DNA of 64,000 nt from an uncultured Eubacteriales bacterium. GTDB lineage: Bacteria > Bacillota > Clostridia > Oscillospirales > Oscillospiraceae. Of this stretch, positions 31,421-39,840 are shown piece after piece. The notes beneath the pieces were generated by a model, which was given only the letters and a program-made list of their open reading frames with translations, searched no databases and had not been told where the DNA came from. The stretch is taken from assembly GCA_900546515.1 (NCBI GenBank), contig URDG01000001.1:62001-126000 (forward strand), given 5' to 3'. Each line of letters starts with the position of its first letter. The stretch's first letter is position 1. The position numbers and the translations under genes are program-made.

Positions 31421-33094
31421 ATGGAAAAAGAAAAAAACTACATCGGCATGCTTCTGGATGACAGATATGAAATACTCGAAAAAATAGGCGAAGGCGGTAT
31501 GGCCGTCGTCTATAAGGCATTCTGTCACCGGCTCAGCCGCTTTGTGGCTGTAAAGATCATGCGTGAGGATATGGCTGCGGACGAGGAATTCAGACGCCGT
31601 TTCTGCGCTGAGTCCCATGCGATCGCAATGCTCTCACATCCGAATATTGTAGCCGTGTATGATGTCAGCCACAGCGACGATGTCGAATACATAGTCATGG
31701 AACTGGTAGACGGCATCACGCTCAGGCAGTATATGGAAAAGCGTGGGGCGCTAAACTGGAAAGAGGCGCTGCACTTCACAAAACAGATCGCAAAAGCGCT
31801 TGCTCACGCGCACAGCCGCGGTATTATCCACCGTGATATCAAACCGCAGAATATCATGCTGCTTAAAGATGGCACAATAAAGGTCGCTGACTTTGGTATT
31901 GCTGCGCTTGAGAACGAGGTGCAGGAGAGCGGTCAGGCTGTCGGCTCGATACATTATATCGCGCCCGAGCAGGCGCGCGGCGAGAATCCGGATGCGCGCA
32001 GCGATATATACTCTCTCGGCGTCGTCATGTATGAGATGCTCACCGGCTGCAAACCGTATACGGGAGATACTATCGGGGAGATCGCCGTAAAGCACATGAG
32101 TTCGCTGCCGGTGGCTCCGACGGATATTGTGCCGGACATCCCGCCGGAGCTTGAGCGTATAACGCTCAAGGCTATGAGCTGCACTATCAGCAAGCGCTAT
32201 CAATCCGCAAACGAACTGCTTGACGATCTCGACAGCTTCACGCAGGAGCAGATCAAAGCCGAGCAGGAGCCGCCGGAATATGATAATCCGGCGGTCGCAC
32301 CAGTGCGCTCGGTCAGCGAAATGCCTCGCGAGAAGTTCAGCCTGCGGCGCAAACGCTCCGGTACGGTCGCATTTATGTCGGGTACGTTTGCGTCTCTTGT
32401 GCTGATACTTGGACTTTTTGCATTCCTGTGGAATTTCTGGCTCAAGGATGTGTTTTCTCCGGCAGAGAGGATACCGCTGCCCAATTTTGTCGGCAGCGAT
32501 TATGAATCCATTGTGAATAATGCCGACCTTGCCGCAACGTACAAATTCAAGGTCACTTATATAATAGATACCGATGCCGAGAGCGGCAAAGTACTCAGTC
32601 AAAACCCTGAACCGGGCCGCAGCATGATGGTCACCCCGGACGGAATCGAAGTTGAGCTTTCCGTGAGCACCGGCGTTGTACTGACGGCGGTGCCGGATGT
32701 AAACAATATGGATTACCGTGAAGCCCTGCTGGAGCTGCAAAGAGCCGGTTTCGCAGTTGAAGTCGAGAATCAGACTTCATCGAGCGTCACAAAGGATTTT
32801 GTCATAAACACCAGTCCGGCTGCAAATGAACAGATCAGCGCCGGGTCAACCGTATATGTTGTCGTAAGCAGCGGCCCTGAGGTCTCTTATGTCAGCATGC
32901 CTAACTTTATCGGCCTGACCGAGGATGCGGCGATCTCCAAAATTGAAAACGCCGGCCTGAGCTACGGCGGTTCTGAGCGCGTCTCAAGTGACTATGACGC
33001 AGGAACGGTTATCGGGCAGAATGTCACGGCGTTTACAGAGGTAGAGGAACACAGCAAGGTATATCTCAAGGTTTCTTCAGGTCCGTGGGGTTGA
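31421..33094 (+). CDS. prkC: PASTA-domain Ser/Thr kinase PrkC/Stk1
   Basis: 557 residues. The kinase domain (about 14-270) has G-loop GEGGMAVVYKA, Lys in VAVKIM near 44, HRDIKPQNIML near 136 and VADFGIA. A membrane helix lies near 330 (LVLILGLFAFLWNFWL), then three PASTA repeats outside (about 350-415, 420-490 and 492-557). It senses wall fragments and can trigger spore germination in relatives. Partner phosphatase upstream, rsgA 3 bases downstream. Confidence 0.96.
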   Translation: MEKEKNYIGMLLDDRYEILEKIGEGGMAVVYKAFCHRLSRFVAVKIMREDMAADEEFRRRFCAESHAIAMLSHPNIVAVYDVSHSDDVEYIVMELVDGITLRQYMEKRGALNWKEALHFTKQIAKALAHAHSRGIIHRDIKPQNIMLLKDGTIKVADFGIAALENEVQESGQAVGSIHYIAPEQARGENPDARSDIYSLGVVMYEMLTGCKPYTGDTIGEIAVKHMSSLPVAPTDIVPDIPPELERITLKAMSCTISKRYQSANELLDDLDSFTQEQIKAEQEPPEYDNPAVAPVRSVSEMPREKFSLRRKRSGTVAFMSGTFASLVLILGLFAFLWNFWLKDVFSPAERIPLPNFVGSDYESIVNNADLAATYKFKVTYIIDTDAESGKVLSQNPEPGRSMMVTPDGIEVELSVSTGVVLTAVPDVNNMDYREALLELQRAGFAVEVENQTSSSVTKDFVINTSPAANEQISAGSTVYVVVSSGPEVSYVSMPNFIGLTEDAAISKIENAGLSYGGSERVSSDYDAGTVIGQNVTAFTEVEEHSKVYLKVSSGPWG

Positions 33095-33097
33095 CAG

Positions 33098-33985
33098 ATG
33101 ACAGACGGAATAATAATCAAGGCGCTCAGCGGTTTCTATTATGTTGAGACCGCTGAGGGCATTCTCGAATGTAAGGCCCGCGGCCGCTTCCGGATCGACG
33201 GCACGTCCCCGCTCGTCGGGGACCGTGTTTCGTGCAGCCTTGATTCCAATGGAAAGGGACGCATAGATAAGGTCGAAAAGCGTAAAAACTTTTTTATCCG
33301 GCCTGCGGTTGCAAATGTAGACGCACTTGTTTTTGTTGCGGCAAACACAAATCCTGTGACAGATCCGTTTCTTATAGACCGCGTATCCGTCATTGCGGAG
33401 AGTGCCGGCTGCGGGCTCATAATCTGCATAAACAAAACAGACATTGACGGCGCGGATGAGCTGTACAGCATCTTTACTGCCGTTGGCTATACGGTCGTGC
33501 GCACGAGTGCAGAGACCGGCGACGGTATCGACGCGCTGAGAGCGACTATTGACGGCAAAATATGTGCTTTTACCGGCAATTCAGGCGTTGGAAAATCCAG
33601 CATTATGAACATGCTCCTGCCGGGAGTAAATATCAAGACTGCGGAAGTGAGTGAAAAGCTCGGCCGCGGAAAGCATACCACGCGCCATGTAGAGTTGTTT
33701 GACCTCGGGCGCGGCACTTATGCTGCCGATACTCCCGGGTTTGCCTCATTTGATATTGAGATGATGGAGGTCATACCCAAGGAACAGCTGCAATATGATT
33801 TTATTGAGTTTGCTCCTTACATAGGCGGATGCCGCTTCAATGACTGTGCACATCTCAGAGAGCCTGGATGCGCCGTTACCCAGGCGCTGGCGGACGGGAA
33901 AATCATGCCCAGCCGTTATCGTTCCTATGAACGGCTTTATGAGCTCAGTGCTCAGCACAAATCCTGGGAGATAAAAGAAAACTGA
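33098..33985 (+). CDS. rsgA: Ribosome small-subunit GTPase RsgA
   Basis: 295 residues. OB fold at the start, circularly permuted GTPase with NKTD (G4) before GNSGVGKSSIMN (G1) near residue 163 and DTPGF (G3), and a C-terminal zinc site CRFNDCAHLREPGC. It acts late in 30S assembly. The prpC-prkC-rsgA order is conserved, with spoVM further on, as in Bacillus. Confidence 0.96.
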   Translation: MTDGIIIKALSGFYYVETAEGILECKARGRFRIDGTSPLVGDRVSCSLDSNGKGRIDKVEKRKNFFIRPAVANVDALVFVAANTNPVTDPFLIDRVSVIAESAGCGLIICINKTDIDGADELYSIFTAVGYTVVRTSAETGDGIDALRATIDGKICAFTGNSGVGKSSIMNMLLPGVNIKTAEVSEKLGRGKHTTRHVELFDLGRGTYAADTPGFASFDIEMMEVIPKEQLQYDFIEFAPYIGGCRFNDCAHLREPGCAVTQALADGKIMPSRYRSYERLYELSAQHKSWEIKEN

Positions 33986-34056
33986 ACAGAACAACGGAAT
34001 TATTTGACCGCCTTTCGCGTATGATGAAGAGAACACATATGCGGGAGGCGGTCTTT

Positions 34057-34206
34057 ATGCGCAGAAGGGGAAACGGCTGCGGCTTTGCCGCGATCATGGC
34101 AGGGTGCATTATAATTCTGGCGTTGGTGCTGCCGTGTCAGGTGTGGTGGTTTCTGCTTGCAGCTGCGCTGATATGCTTCGGGATTTGGTATATTCGCAGG
34201 TGCTGA
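34057..34206 (+). CDS. Small two-helix membrane protein
   Basis: 49 residues from ATG 34057, with GGGAGG nine bases upstream. Basic start (MRRRGNGCG), then two hydrophobic helices (AAIMAGCIIILALVLP; WWFLLAAALICFGIWYI) and an RRC end. I do not recognise a family. Position between rsgA and spoVM suggests, but does not prove, a sporulation role. Confidence 0.6.
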   Translation: MRRRGNGCGFAAIMAGCIIILALVLPCQVWWFLLAAALICFGIWYIRRC

Positions 34207-34227
34207 TCGGGAAAGGAGTAGTCGTAT

Positions 34228-34296
34228 ATGAAAATATATGTTATCAAGCTGCCGCGTTTTCTTGCAAATATCATTTCAAAGCTGACAGGCAGGTAA
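34228..34296 (+). CDS. spoVM: Stage V sporulation protein SpoVM
   Basis: A 22-residue ORF, easily missed by size cut-offs, with GGAAAGGAG ending nine bases before ATG 34228. It begins MKIYVIKLPRFLANII and ends SKLTGR. Bacillus SpoVM (26 residues) begins MKFYTIKLPKFLGGIV, so the first 16 residues align without gaps and keep the key Pro9 and the amphipathic helix. SpoVM recognises the curved forespore outer membrane and anchors SpoIVA. The neighbourhood also fits: in B. subtilis spoVM lies just beyond prpC-prkC-rsgA. The next gene is a SipL-like SpoIVA partner. Confidence 0.88.
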   Translation: MKIYVIKLPRFLANIISKLTGR

Positions 34297-34352
34297 TAAT
34301 TGCAGAGCGCGGCGCATATGTTGTACAAACTGTGCAATAAGGAGCGTCGGCA

Positions 34353-35855
34353 ATGGAAATCAGCTTTGAAAATAGAGTAATGAGTATGTACCGCGAGATA
34401 GCACGCCAGACCAGAAGAATACAGGAAACTGCCGAGAGCGTAGTCCCGGATACAAACGATGACATCGGCAGAATTGCGTCTGTGCAGACAGCTGTGCTGC
34501 TAAAGAGCAAGGATGTAACAAGCAGGGGAGTAATGGTGACCGGTGAGTTGACGGCAGCGCTGATATATATAACCGAAAGCGAAAGAGGAGTTTCGTATGT
34601 ACGGCTGTCAAAAGCATTTACTATGGAGTTTGATACCGGGGAGATCGACGCTGATGCGCTGGCGCAGGTCAATCTCAGTATACAAAATTCCGAGGCAAGG
34701 ATTTTAAACCCGCGCAAAGTCTCGGTCACGTTTGAGCTGCTAGGCGAGATGAGCTGCTTCCGGCAGGATAATGTCATAACGGAGACCGTGCTTCCCGCAG
34801 CCTCTCCGGAGGGACTGCATGCAAAATGTGAAAAAACAGAATTTGTTGCCGCAAACACTGTGACCGAAAAAACCTTTGCCGTGAATGAACAGTTCATTTT
34901 TCCGAGCGGTAAACCAAAGCCATCGCAGCTTGTAAGTCAGTGCGTGGAGTTTTCACTTGGAGAACCGCAGCTGATAGGGGCAAAGGTAATAGTCAAGGGG
35001 ACAGTCAGCCTCACTGTCTGCTATCTCTCAAACGAGGTGAATTATCCTGTAAAAACAGAGTTCTCCACTCCGTTCTCTCAGATAATAGACACCGGCAGCG
35101 AGCAGATGGATCATTGCAGCGCCGTGATACAGCTCACGTCATGCTACTGCGACTTGACGGATACAATAAATGGAGAGAAGGCCCTTGATACAGAGCTGCA
35201 CGCGGTGCTGCAGCTTGTCTGCTACAGCCGACAGAGTATTGAGTACATTTCGGATGCATACAGCAATCTCATGCCCGCGCAGTGTACGGTGCAGACACGG
35301 AAATTCAGCTCTGTATCATCCGTACAGCAGGTAAAAATGAGCGCAGACGAACGCATAAATGTCGTGGAGGACTGCACCGATGTTTTGAGCGTGTTCAGCT
35401 CAGTGTCTCAGGTCACGCTGCTTCCCGATAAGATCTCTGCCGTGATAACGCTGGATATAGTCTACAGGACTGCGGACGGTTCGCTGTCAGCCGTCAGGCG
35501 GTTTATAAGCGTTGAAAATCCGGGCGGTACCTCGCAGGGACGGCTTATCAGCGCCCGTATCGCGGACACATATCTGCGCCCGGACGGAGCATATATAGAC
35601 GGACACATTTCCGTAGAGGTAAATTATCAGTACACCACAAGTATGGAAATAAACCGCGTGGAGAGCGTTGTGCTGGACGATGAAAACGCATATGATCCGG
35701 CACAGTTCCCGGCCGTAACGCTGGTGCGCGCGGAGGGAGAAAGTCTGTGGGAGCTTGCCAAAGCATATCATTCGAGCATAGAGCGCATAAAAGCAATGAA
35801 TGAGCTTGAAGACAGCACAGAGGGGAAAATGATCCTTATTCCGAAAGCAATCTAA
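34353..35855 (+). CDS. sipL: SipL-like SPOCS (DUF3794) and LysM spore morphogenesis protein
   Basis: 500 residues, AAGGAG before ATG 34353. Repeated SPOCS/DUF3794 beta modules run through the protein (approximately 40-130, 170-280 and 320-430), with a C-terminal LysM (about 452-498: RAEGESLWELAKAYHSSIERIKAMN..KMILIPKAI). This architecture and length match Clostridioides difficile SipL (about 520), whose LysM binds SpoIVA and which is needed for coat attachment. No signal peptide is seen, as expected for a mother-cell protein. Adjacent spoVM strengthens the call. Confidence 0.82.
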   Translation: MEISFENRVMSMYREIARQTRRIQETAESVVPDTNDDIGRIASVQTAVLLKSKDVTSRGVMVTGELTAALIYITESERGVSYVRLSKAFTMEFDTGEIDADALAQVNLSIQNSEARILNPRKVSVTFELLGEMSCFRQDNVITETVLPAASPEGLHAKCEKTEFVAANTVTEKTFAVNEQFIFPSGKPKPSQLVSQCVEFSLGEPQLIGAKVIVKGTVSLTVCYLSNEVNYPVKTEFSTPFSQIIDTGSEQMDHCSAVIQLTSCYCDLTDTINGEKALDTELHAVLQLVCYSRQSIEYISDAYSNLMPAQCTVQTRKFSSVSSVQQVKMSADERINVVEDCTDVLSVFSSVSQVTLLPDKISAVITLDIVYRTADGSLSAVRRFISVENPGGTSQGRLISARIADTYLRPDGAYIDGHISVEVNYQYTTSMEINRVESVVLDDENAYDPAQFPAVTLVRAEGESLWELAKAYHSSIERIKAMNELEDSTEGKMILIPKAI

Positions 35856-35863
35856 ATTTCCTC

Positions 35864-35892
35864 TTGTAATGGGCGCTCATATGTGCTAAAAT
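35864..35892 (+). promoter_or_regulatory. Promoter of yebC
   Basis: TTGTAA 35864-35869, 17-base spacer, TAAAAT 35887-35892; the yebC start is at 35948 behind AGAGGAG. Confidence 0.72.
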
Positions 35893-35947
35893 ATTTGCCG
35901 TTAATATTGCTGATATTATTTTACATAAGATAAGAGGAGTTGTTTAT

Positions 35948-36688
35948 ATGTCAGGTCATTCCAAGTGGCACAATATACAGAAAACCAAGGGTGCAGCTGA
36001 TGCAAAGCGCGCTCAGGCGTTCACCAAGATCGCAAGAGAAATGGTAGTTGCGGTCAAGGAGGGCGGCGGCGGTGATCCGCGCAGCAACTCCAAGCTGGCA
36101 GCCGTTATTGCCAAGGCAAAGGCGGCCAATATGCCTAACGACAATATCAAGCGCACTATCGACAAAGCGCTTGGTTCCGGCAATACCGAAAATTATGAAA
36201 AGATAAACTATGAAGGCTACGGCCCGCAGGGTGTTGCAGTCATTGTCGAGACTATGACCGACAACCGCAACCGTACCGCAGGTGAGATGCGTCACTACTT
36301 TGATAAGTACGGCGGAAACATGGGCGCGGCAAACTGCGTGTCATGGTCATTTGACAGAAAAGGCGTGATCGTGATCGATAACGAGGACGAAGAGCTTGAC
36401 GAGGATACCGTCATGATGGACGCTCTTGATGCCGGCGCAGCCGATTTTGAGGCCGATGGAGAGGTCATGAACGTCTATACCGCTGAGGATGATGTCGCAG
36501 TAGTTGCCGATGCGCTTACTGCAAAGGGCTACAAGCTCCTTTCAGCGCAGGTTGAGATGATCCCGCAGAACGGTTATATCAAGCTCACCAATGAGGACGA
36601 TATCAAGAACATGCAGAAAATGCTCGACATGTTTGAGGATAACGACGATGTCCAGAACGTCTGGCATAACTGGGAAGACGCAGAGTAA
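35948..36688 (+). CDS. yebC: YebC/PmpR family regulator or translation factor
   Basis: 246 residues. SGHSKWHNIQKTKGAADAKRAQAFTKIAREM at the start, then GYGPQGVAVIVE and the acidic C-terminal region (TNEDDIKNMQKMLDMFEDNDDVQNV..NWE). Long annotated as a transcription regulator, with recent work on relatives pointing to relief of ribosome stalling at proline tracts. Ordinary full-length member. Confidence 0.94.
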   Translation: MSGHSKWHNIQKTKGAADAKRAQAFTKIAREMVVAVKEGGGGDPRSNSKLAAVIAKAKAANMPNDNIKRTIDKALGSGNTENYEKINYEGYGPQGVAVIVETMTDNRNRTAGEMRHYFDKYGGNMGAANCVSWSFDRKGVIVIDNEDEELDEDTVMMDALDAGAADFEADGEVMNVYTAEDDVAVVADALTAKGYKLLSAQVEMIPQNGYIKLTNEDDIKNMQKMLDMFEDNDDVQNVWHNWEDAE

Positions 36689-36704
36689 AATTGATATTAA
36701 ATTG

Positions 36705-36738
36705 CAAAACCGGCCGCTGGGTTCAGCTGTCGGTTTTG
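36705..36738 (+). terminator. Weak terminator after yebC
   Basis: CAAAACCG 36705-36712 pairs with CGGTTTTG 36731-36738 across an 18-base loop containing CAGCTG; the T-run is short. Confidence 0.5.
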
Positions 36739-36774
36739 TTGTATGCGTACTGGGAGTTGACAGGAGGAATAAAC

Positions 36775-36942
36775 ATGAAAAAATTTAGGACCGTAGTATC
36801 GCTTATCATTATGATCATAGCCGGAATTGCTGGGCTGTTTATTGGAGCTGCTATGAATGAGGGGCTGAATGGCGCGATACTGTTTTCAATGATTGCGGGA
36901 ATTTCCTGCATAATTTATATGATCGATAACAAAGAAGATTAA
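36775..36942 (+). CDS. Small two-helix membrane protein
   Basis: 55 residues from ATG 36775, with CAGGAGGAA upstream. Short basic start (MKKFRT), then VVSLIIMIIAGIAGLFIGAAM and ILFSMIAGISCIIYMI helices, then a charged DNKED tail. No family recognised. The ribosome site is strong, so it is probably expressed. Confidence 0.6.
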   Translation: MKKFRTVVSLIIMIIAGIAGLFIGAAMNEGLNGAILFSMIAGISCIIYMIDNKED

Positions 36943-37081
36943 GGCTATCAGGAAGTACAGAGATGCAATATGGACTGAATACAAGCTGTTTGAACTAAAT
37001 ATGTAAAGCAGGCAGCAGCGGATTGCTTGTTTGGCGGAAAATTAGTGAAATTTCGCACGGAAAATGAACAAAGTACAGATG

Positions 37082-37113
37082 AAAATAGGCAGCCGGTTGG
37101 CTGCCTATTTTTC
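37082..37113. terminator. Bidirectional terminator
   Basis: AAAATAGGCAGCC pairs with GGCTGCCTATTTT around GGTT, with A-rich left and T-rich right sides. It faces the minus-strand HTH gene, whose stop lies in the right flank, and the plus-strand small membrane gene. Confidence 0.82.
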
Positions 37114-37314
37114 GTTATCCGGCACGAATTCTGCAATATCAGATAGCTCACATTTCAGTATGGAGCAGAGCTGATTAAGCGTGTACGTGCTTACATTGCC
37201 GTTTTTACGCAGCCGGTCGAGTTGCCCGGTGCTCACTTTATACTCTTTAATGAGCTTATATTGCGAAATTCCTCTCGTTCTCATAGTGGCCCAAAGCCTG
37301 TCAAAACAAATCAA
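37105..37314 (-). CDS. Small Xre-type HTH regulator
   Basis: 69 residues from TTG 37314, chosen because GGTGG lies eight bases upstream and the resulting start (ICFDRLWATMRTRGISQ) matches the family; a longer reading from TTG 37329 has no ribosome site. HTH_3/Cro-type: RTRGISQYKLIKEYKVSTGQ then DRLRKNGNVSTYTLNQLCSILKCELSDIAEF. Single DNA-binding domain only, typical of small autoregulators. Divergent from the Ltp-domain gene with overlapping promoters, which it probably controls. Confidence 0.85.
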   Translation of the reverse strand: MICFDRLWATMRTRGISQYKLIKEYKVSTGQLDRLRKNGNVSTYTLNQLCSILKCELSDIAEFVPDNEK

Positions 37315-37343
37315 AATATTCACCACCAAGAAAATATGTATAA

Positions 37344-37372
37344 ATCGTATGGTGATGCCTTATTGTTGACAA
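37344..37372 (-). promoter_or_regulatory. Promoter of the HTH gene
   Basis: Minus strand TTGTCA (37372-37367), 17-base spacer, TACGAT (37349-37344). Its -35 overlaps the -35 of the opposing Ltp promoter by all but one base. Confidence 0.7.
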
Positions 37373-37394
37373 TTGCCCATAAACGGGCTATAAT
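37366..37394 (+). promoter_or_regulatory. Promoter of the Ltp-domain gene with internal palindrome
   Basis: Perfect consensus: TTGACA 37366-37371, 17-base spacer, TATAAT 37389-37394. The spacer holds the inverted repeat GCCCATAAACGGGC (37375-37388). A protein bound there would block this promoter and, through the shared -35, probably the divergent one too. Confidence 0.85.
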
Positions 37395-37442
37395 AAAAAT
37401 ACACCAGCTTTTTGAAAACTATAGAAATATCGGGAGGAAAGA

Positions 37443-38030
37443 ATGAAAGCAACTCTTATCAAATGTAAGACGTGCGGTGCTGATTTCGCCAATACCGCAA
37501 AAGCCTGTCCAAACTGCGGTGTAAAAAATTGCAAGCCAATCTATAAAAGATGGTGGTTTTGGGTTATTGCGGTCCTAATTGTCATTTCTGTTATTCCGGC
37601 AAAGAACACAGCCAAGGATGTAAATACCGAATCAAAGTCTACCGCGAACACAGCTGTTATTACTGATACAGATTCAAAATTGTCCTATGTGAGCAACGAT
37701 GCTGCACCAGATGAAGATGACAGCGTTTCCACTGAGTATAAGAATGCATTGAAGAAAGCAAAGACATATTCAGATCTGATGCACATGTCCAAAATGGGAA
37801 TATATGAACAACTAACATCAGAATATGGGGAAAAATTTCCCGAAGATGCAGCCCAATATGCCATTGATAATGTTGACGCTGACTGGAAAGCGAACGCACT
37901 TGAAAAAGCAAAAATGTATCAAGAGACAATGTCAATGTCAAAATCAGCAATATATGATCAGCTGGTTTCTGAATATGGGGAACAATTTACTGCGGAAGAA
38001 GCACAGTATGCAATAGACAACTTAAAATAA
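37443..38030 (+). CDS. Zinc-ribbon membrane protein with two Ltp-family repeats
   Basis: 195 residues, GGGAGGAAAG before ATG 37443. A zinc ribbon (C8, C11, C22, C25) is followed by one membrane helix (RWWFWVIAVLIVISVI, about 36-52), a low-complexity linker, and two near-identical repeats of about 43 residues (100-142 and 150-193) reading A(L)xKAKxYxxxMxMSKxxIYxQLxSEYGExF. These match the Ltp/host cell surface-exposed lipoprotein repeat, first studied in the phage TP-J34 superinfection-exclusion lipoprotein. Orientation would put the repeats outside. An anti-phage role is possible but unproven; such domains are also common in non-phage proteins. Confidence 0.78.
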   Translation: MKATLIKCKTCGADFANTAKACPNCGVKNCKPIYKRWWFWVIAVLIVISVIPAKNTAKDVNTESKSTANTAVITDTDSKLSYVSNDAAPDEDDSVSTEYKNALKKAKTYSDLMHMSKMGIYEQLTSEYGEKFPEDAAQYAIDNVDADWKANALEKAKMYQETMSMSKSAIYDQLVSEYGEQFTAEEAQYAIDNLK

Positions 38031-38079
38031 ACTATGACGGGCAGCATTGAATACTATATGCTGCCCGTCATTTGTTTAA

Positions 38080-38673
38080 TCACATTATCTTTTCAACGTC
38101 GCGTTTATCCAGATCGCAAAATGCAACGACGGCTGCCGGATCTGCCATGTGCTCACCAAGTGAGAGCTCCATCCAAATCATGTCATACCAACGGCCAAAT
38201 TTATAGGCACAGTCGTGGAACTCACCCACGTATTTGAAGCCGAGATGCTCATGGAATTGTGCGCTGTTTTTTGTAAGGTACTCGTCGTCAACCTTGGGAT
38301 ATGCAATGCAGGCGTTCAGATTGAGGATATTCTGCATTCTGGATATTGTCTCTATCGCCTCGTAAAGCTTTCGACCCAGCCCGAGTCCCTTTTGGCCTTC
38401 CTTGACATATATAGACGTCTCGGCTGCCCAATCATAGGCCGCACGCGATCTGAAAGGACCTGTATACGCATAACCCAGCAGTTCACCGCCGCGTTCAGCC
38501 ACTATGTATGGGTATTTTTTCAGCGTGTTCTCGATTCGAGCCCTGAATTCCGCAACAGACGGCACCTCATATTCGAATGTGATCGCCGTGTTCTCGACGT
38601 AAGGCGCATATATTTTCAAAAGCTCCTCTGCATCATCAGGTCTTGCCGTGCGCAGTTTGATCGTTTCGTTCAT
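38080..38673 (-). CDS. GNAT acetyltransferase, Pat/phosphinothricin-type family
   Basis: 197 residues from ATG 38673, with GGAAGGAAAAG upstream on the minus strand; a longer frame to 38829 overlaps the neighbouring gene. IKLRTARPDDAEELLKIY at the start, YAYTGPFRSRAAYDWAAETSIYV, the acetyl-CoA loop GQKGLGLGRKLYEAIE and the Y/N-rich YLTKNSAQFHEHLGFKYVGEF tail match the phosphinothricin N-acetyltransferase family. The natural substrate is often methionine sulfone/sulfoximine or another amino acid analogue; here it is unknown. It follows the TRIC-like gene in the same direction. Confidence 0.85.
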   Translation of the reverse strand: MNETIKLRTARPDDAEELLKIYAPYVENTAITFEYEVPSVAEFRARIENTLKKYPYIVAERGGELLGYAYTGPFRSRAAYDWAAETSIYVKEGQKGLGLGRKLYEAIETISRMQNILNLNACIAYPKVDDEYLTKNSAQFHEHLGFKYVGEFHDCAYKFGRWYDMIWMELSLGEHMADPAAVVAFCDLDKRDVEKIM

Positions 38674-38693
38674 ATTCTTTTCTTCCTTTCCAA

Positions 38694-39356
38694 TCATGCA
38701 CGTATCTTCAGCCGCGGCAGATTCCAGTGGAAATGCGCCGCGAGCAGCCGGATAACAACTACCAGCACCGACGCGACTAAAAGTGCCGGTATCTCTCCGA
38801 AGTTCCTGTACAGCAGTACAAATACACATGCGCCGGCTATGGAAGCGAGCGCATATATATGTTTTACAAATATGTAAGGCGGCACACCTGCCATCACATC
38901 TCTCAGAAGTCCTCCGCCGACACCGGTGAGCGTACCGAGAAACACCAGCAGAAAGGTGTTCGCAGGGTATCCGGCTTTTATTCCTGTCAAAACGCCGACG
39001 ACGGTAAAAATACCGAGGCCAAGGGAGTCCATCAGAAGCATAAGCTTGTCATATGCCAGGCGGAACTTTCCATGAAAATGTTCTTTTTTCAAAAGAAGCA
39101 CGAAGAAAACGATCAGCGCTGTCCCGGCAGCAACGGCAACATATACGGGATTGATCAGCGCACTCGGTACGTTGCCGAGTATCATATCGCGCACCATGCC
39201 TCCGCCGACCGCCGTGAACACACCCAGTACGCACACGCCGAATATATCCATGCTCTTATTGATAGCAACCATTGCGCCCGAAGCAGAAAATGCCACCGTG
39301 CCGATAAGCTCCATAACAAAAACAAGCGCAGTCTGGACATCCATACCGTTCACCAT
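38694..39356 (-). CDS. TRIC/UPF0126 family membrane channel
   Basis: 220 residues with start ATG 39356 (39344 also possible; upstream of that the frame enters non-family sequence). About seven hydrophobic helices in two related halves, each with a glycine-rich turn: FTAVGGGMVRDMILG and LTGVGGGLLRDVMAG. This pair is the signature of the bacterial trimeric intracellular cation channel relatives. Ions conducted in this organism are unknown. It lies just downstream of rnpB on the same strand. Confidence 0.88.
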   Translation of the reverse strand: MVNGMDVQTALVFVMELIGTVAFSASGAMVAINKSMDIFGVCVLGVFTAVGGGMVRDMILGNVPSALINPVYVAVAAGTALIVFFVLLLKKEHFHGKFRLAYDKLMLLMDSLGLGIFTVVGVLTGIKAGYPANTFLLVFLGTLTGVGGGLLRDVMAGVPPYIFVKHIYALASIAGACVFVLLYRNFGEIPALLVASVLVVVIRLLAAHFHWNLPRLKIRA

Positions 39357-39448
39357 ACTCCATGCACACCGCGAAAAGCCGCGGCATAAATCACATATGA
39401 GATACCCGCGCCGCAACGGCGTCAAAGCCTCTCATCCACCTTGCTTTA

Positions 39449-39798
39449 TAGTTGAGCAGGTCTGTAAGCCGGGTTCTGTCTTAAACGACCATCTATCTAG
39501 TGCCGCCGTTGCCAGCGGCATCAAGCCACCTCCTGAGAACGGCCGGGCCGGCCATATGTTCTCCCACGGTGTTGCTCCGGATAGAGTTTACAGCATCAAC
39601 ATGTCTCCATGCGATGAGTGAGCTCTTACCTCACTTTTCCACCCTTACTCCGGCAAGCCGGAGCGGTATATCTCTGTTGCACTTGTCCGAGGGTCACCCC
39701 TGGCGGGCGTTACCCGTTATCCTTGCCCTGCGGAGCCCGGACTTTCCTCACGCACAGGCTTTCGCCTTGTGCCCGCGGTCGTTCGGCCTGCTCAACGC
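39449..39798 (-). ncRNA. rnpB: RNase P RNA, class A
   Basis: Read on the minus strand the transcript starts GTTGAGCAGGCCG and ends GACCTGCTCAAC, which pair as helix P1. Universal blocks appear in order: GAGGAAAGTCCGGGCTCC (CR-I), GCAACAGAGA, the GGTGGAAAAGTG region with AAGAGCTCAC, GGAGCAACACCGTGGG, and the 3' block ACAGAACCCGGCTTAC (CR-V). Length about 350 bases fits bacterial class A. It is the catalytic RNA that trims tRNA 5' ends. Exact ends are estimated from P1 and the promoter. Confidence 0.96.
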
Positions 39799-39802
39799 AG
39801 TT

Positions 39803-39831
39803 ATTCTAACCACTTTTGCCGCTCAAGTCAA
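39803..39831 (-). promoter_or_regulatory. Promoter of rnpB
   Basis: Minus strand TTGACT (39831-39826), 17-base spacer, TAGAAT (39808-39803), placing the start at about 39796, right at the RNA's 5' end. Confidence 0.85.
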
Positions 39832-39840
39832 TAATAATTC

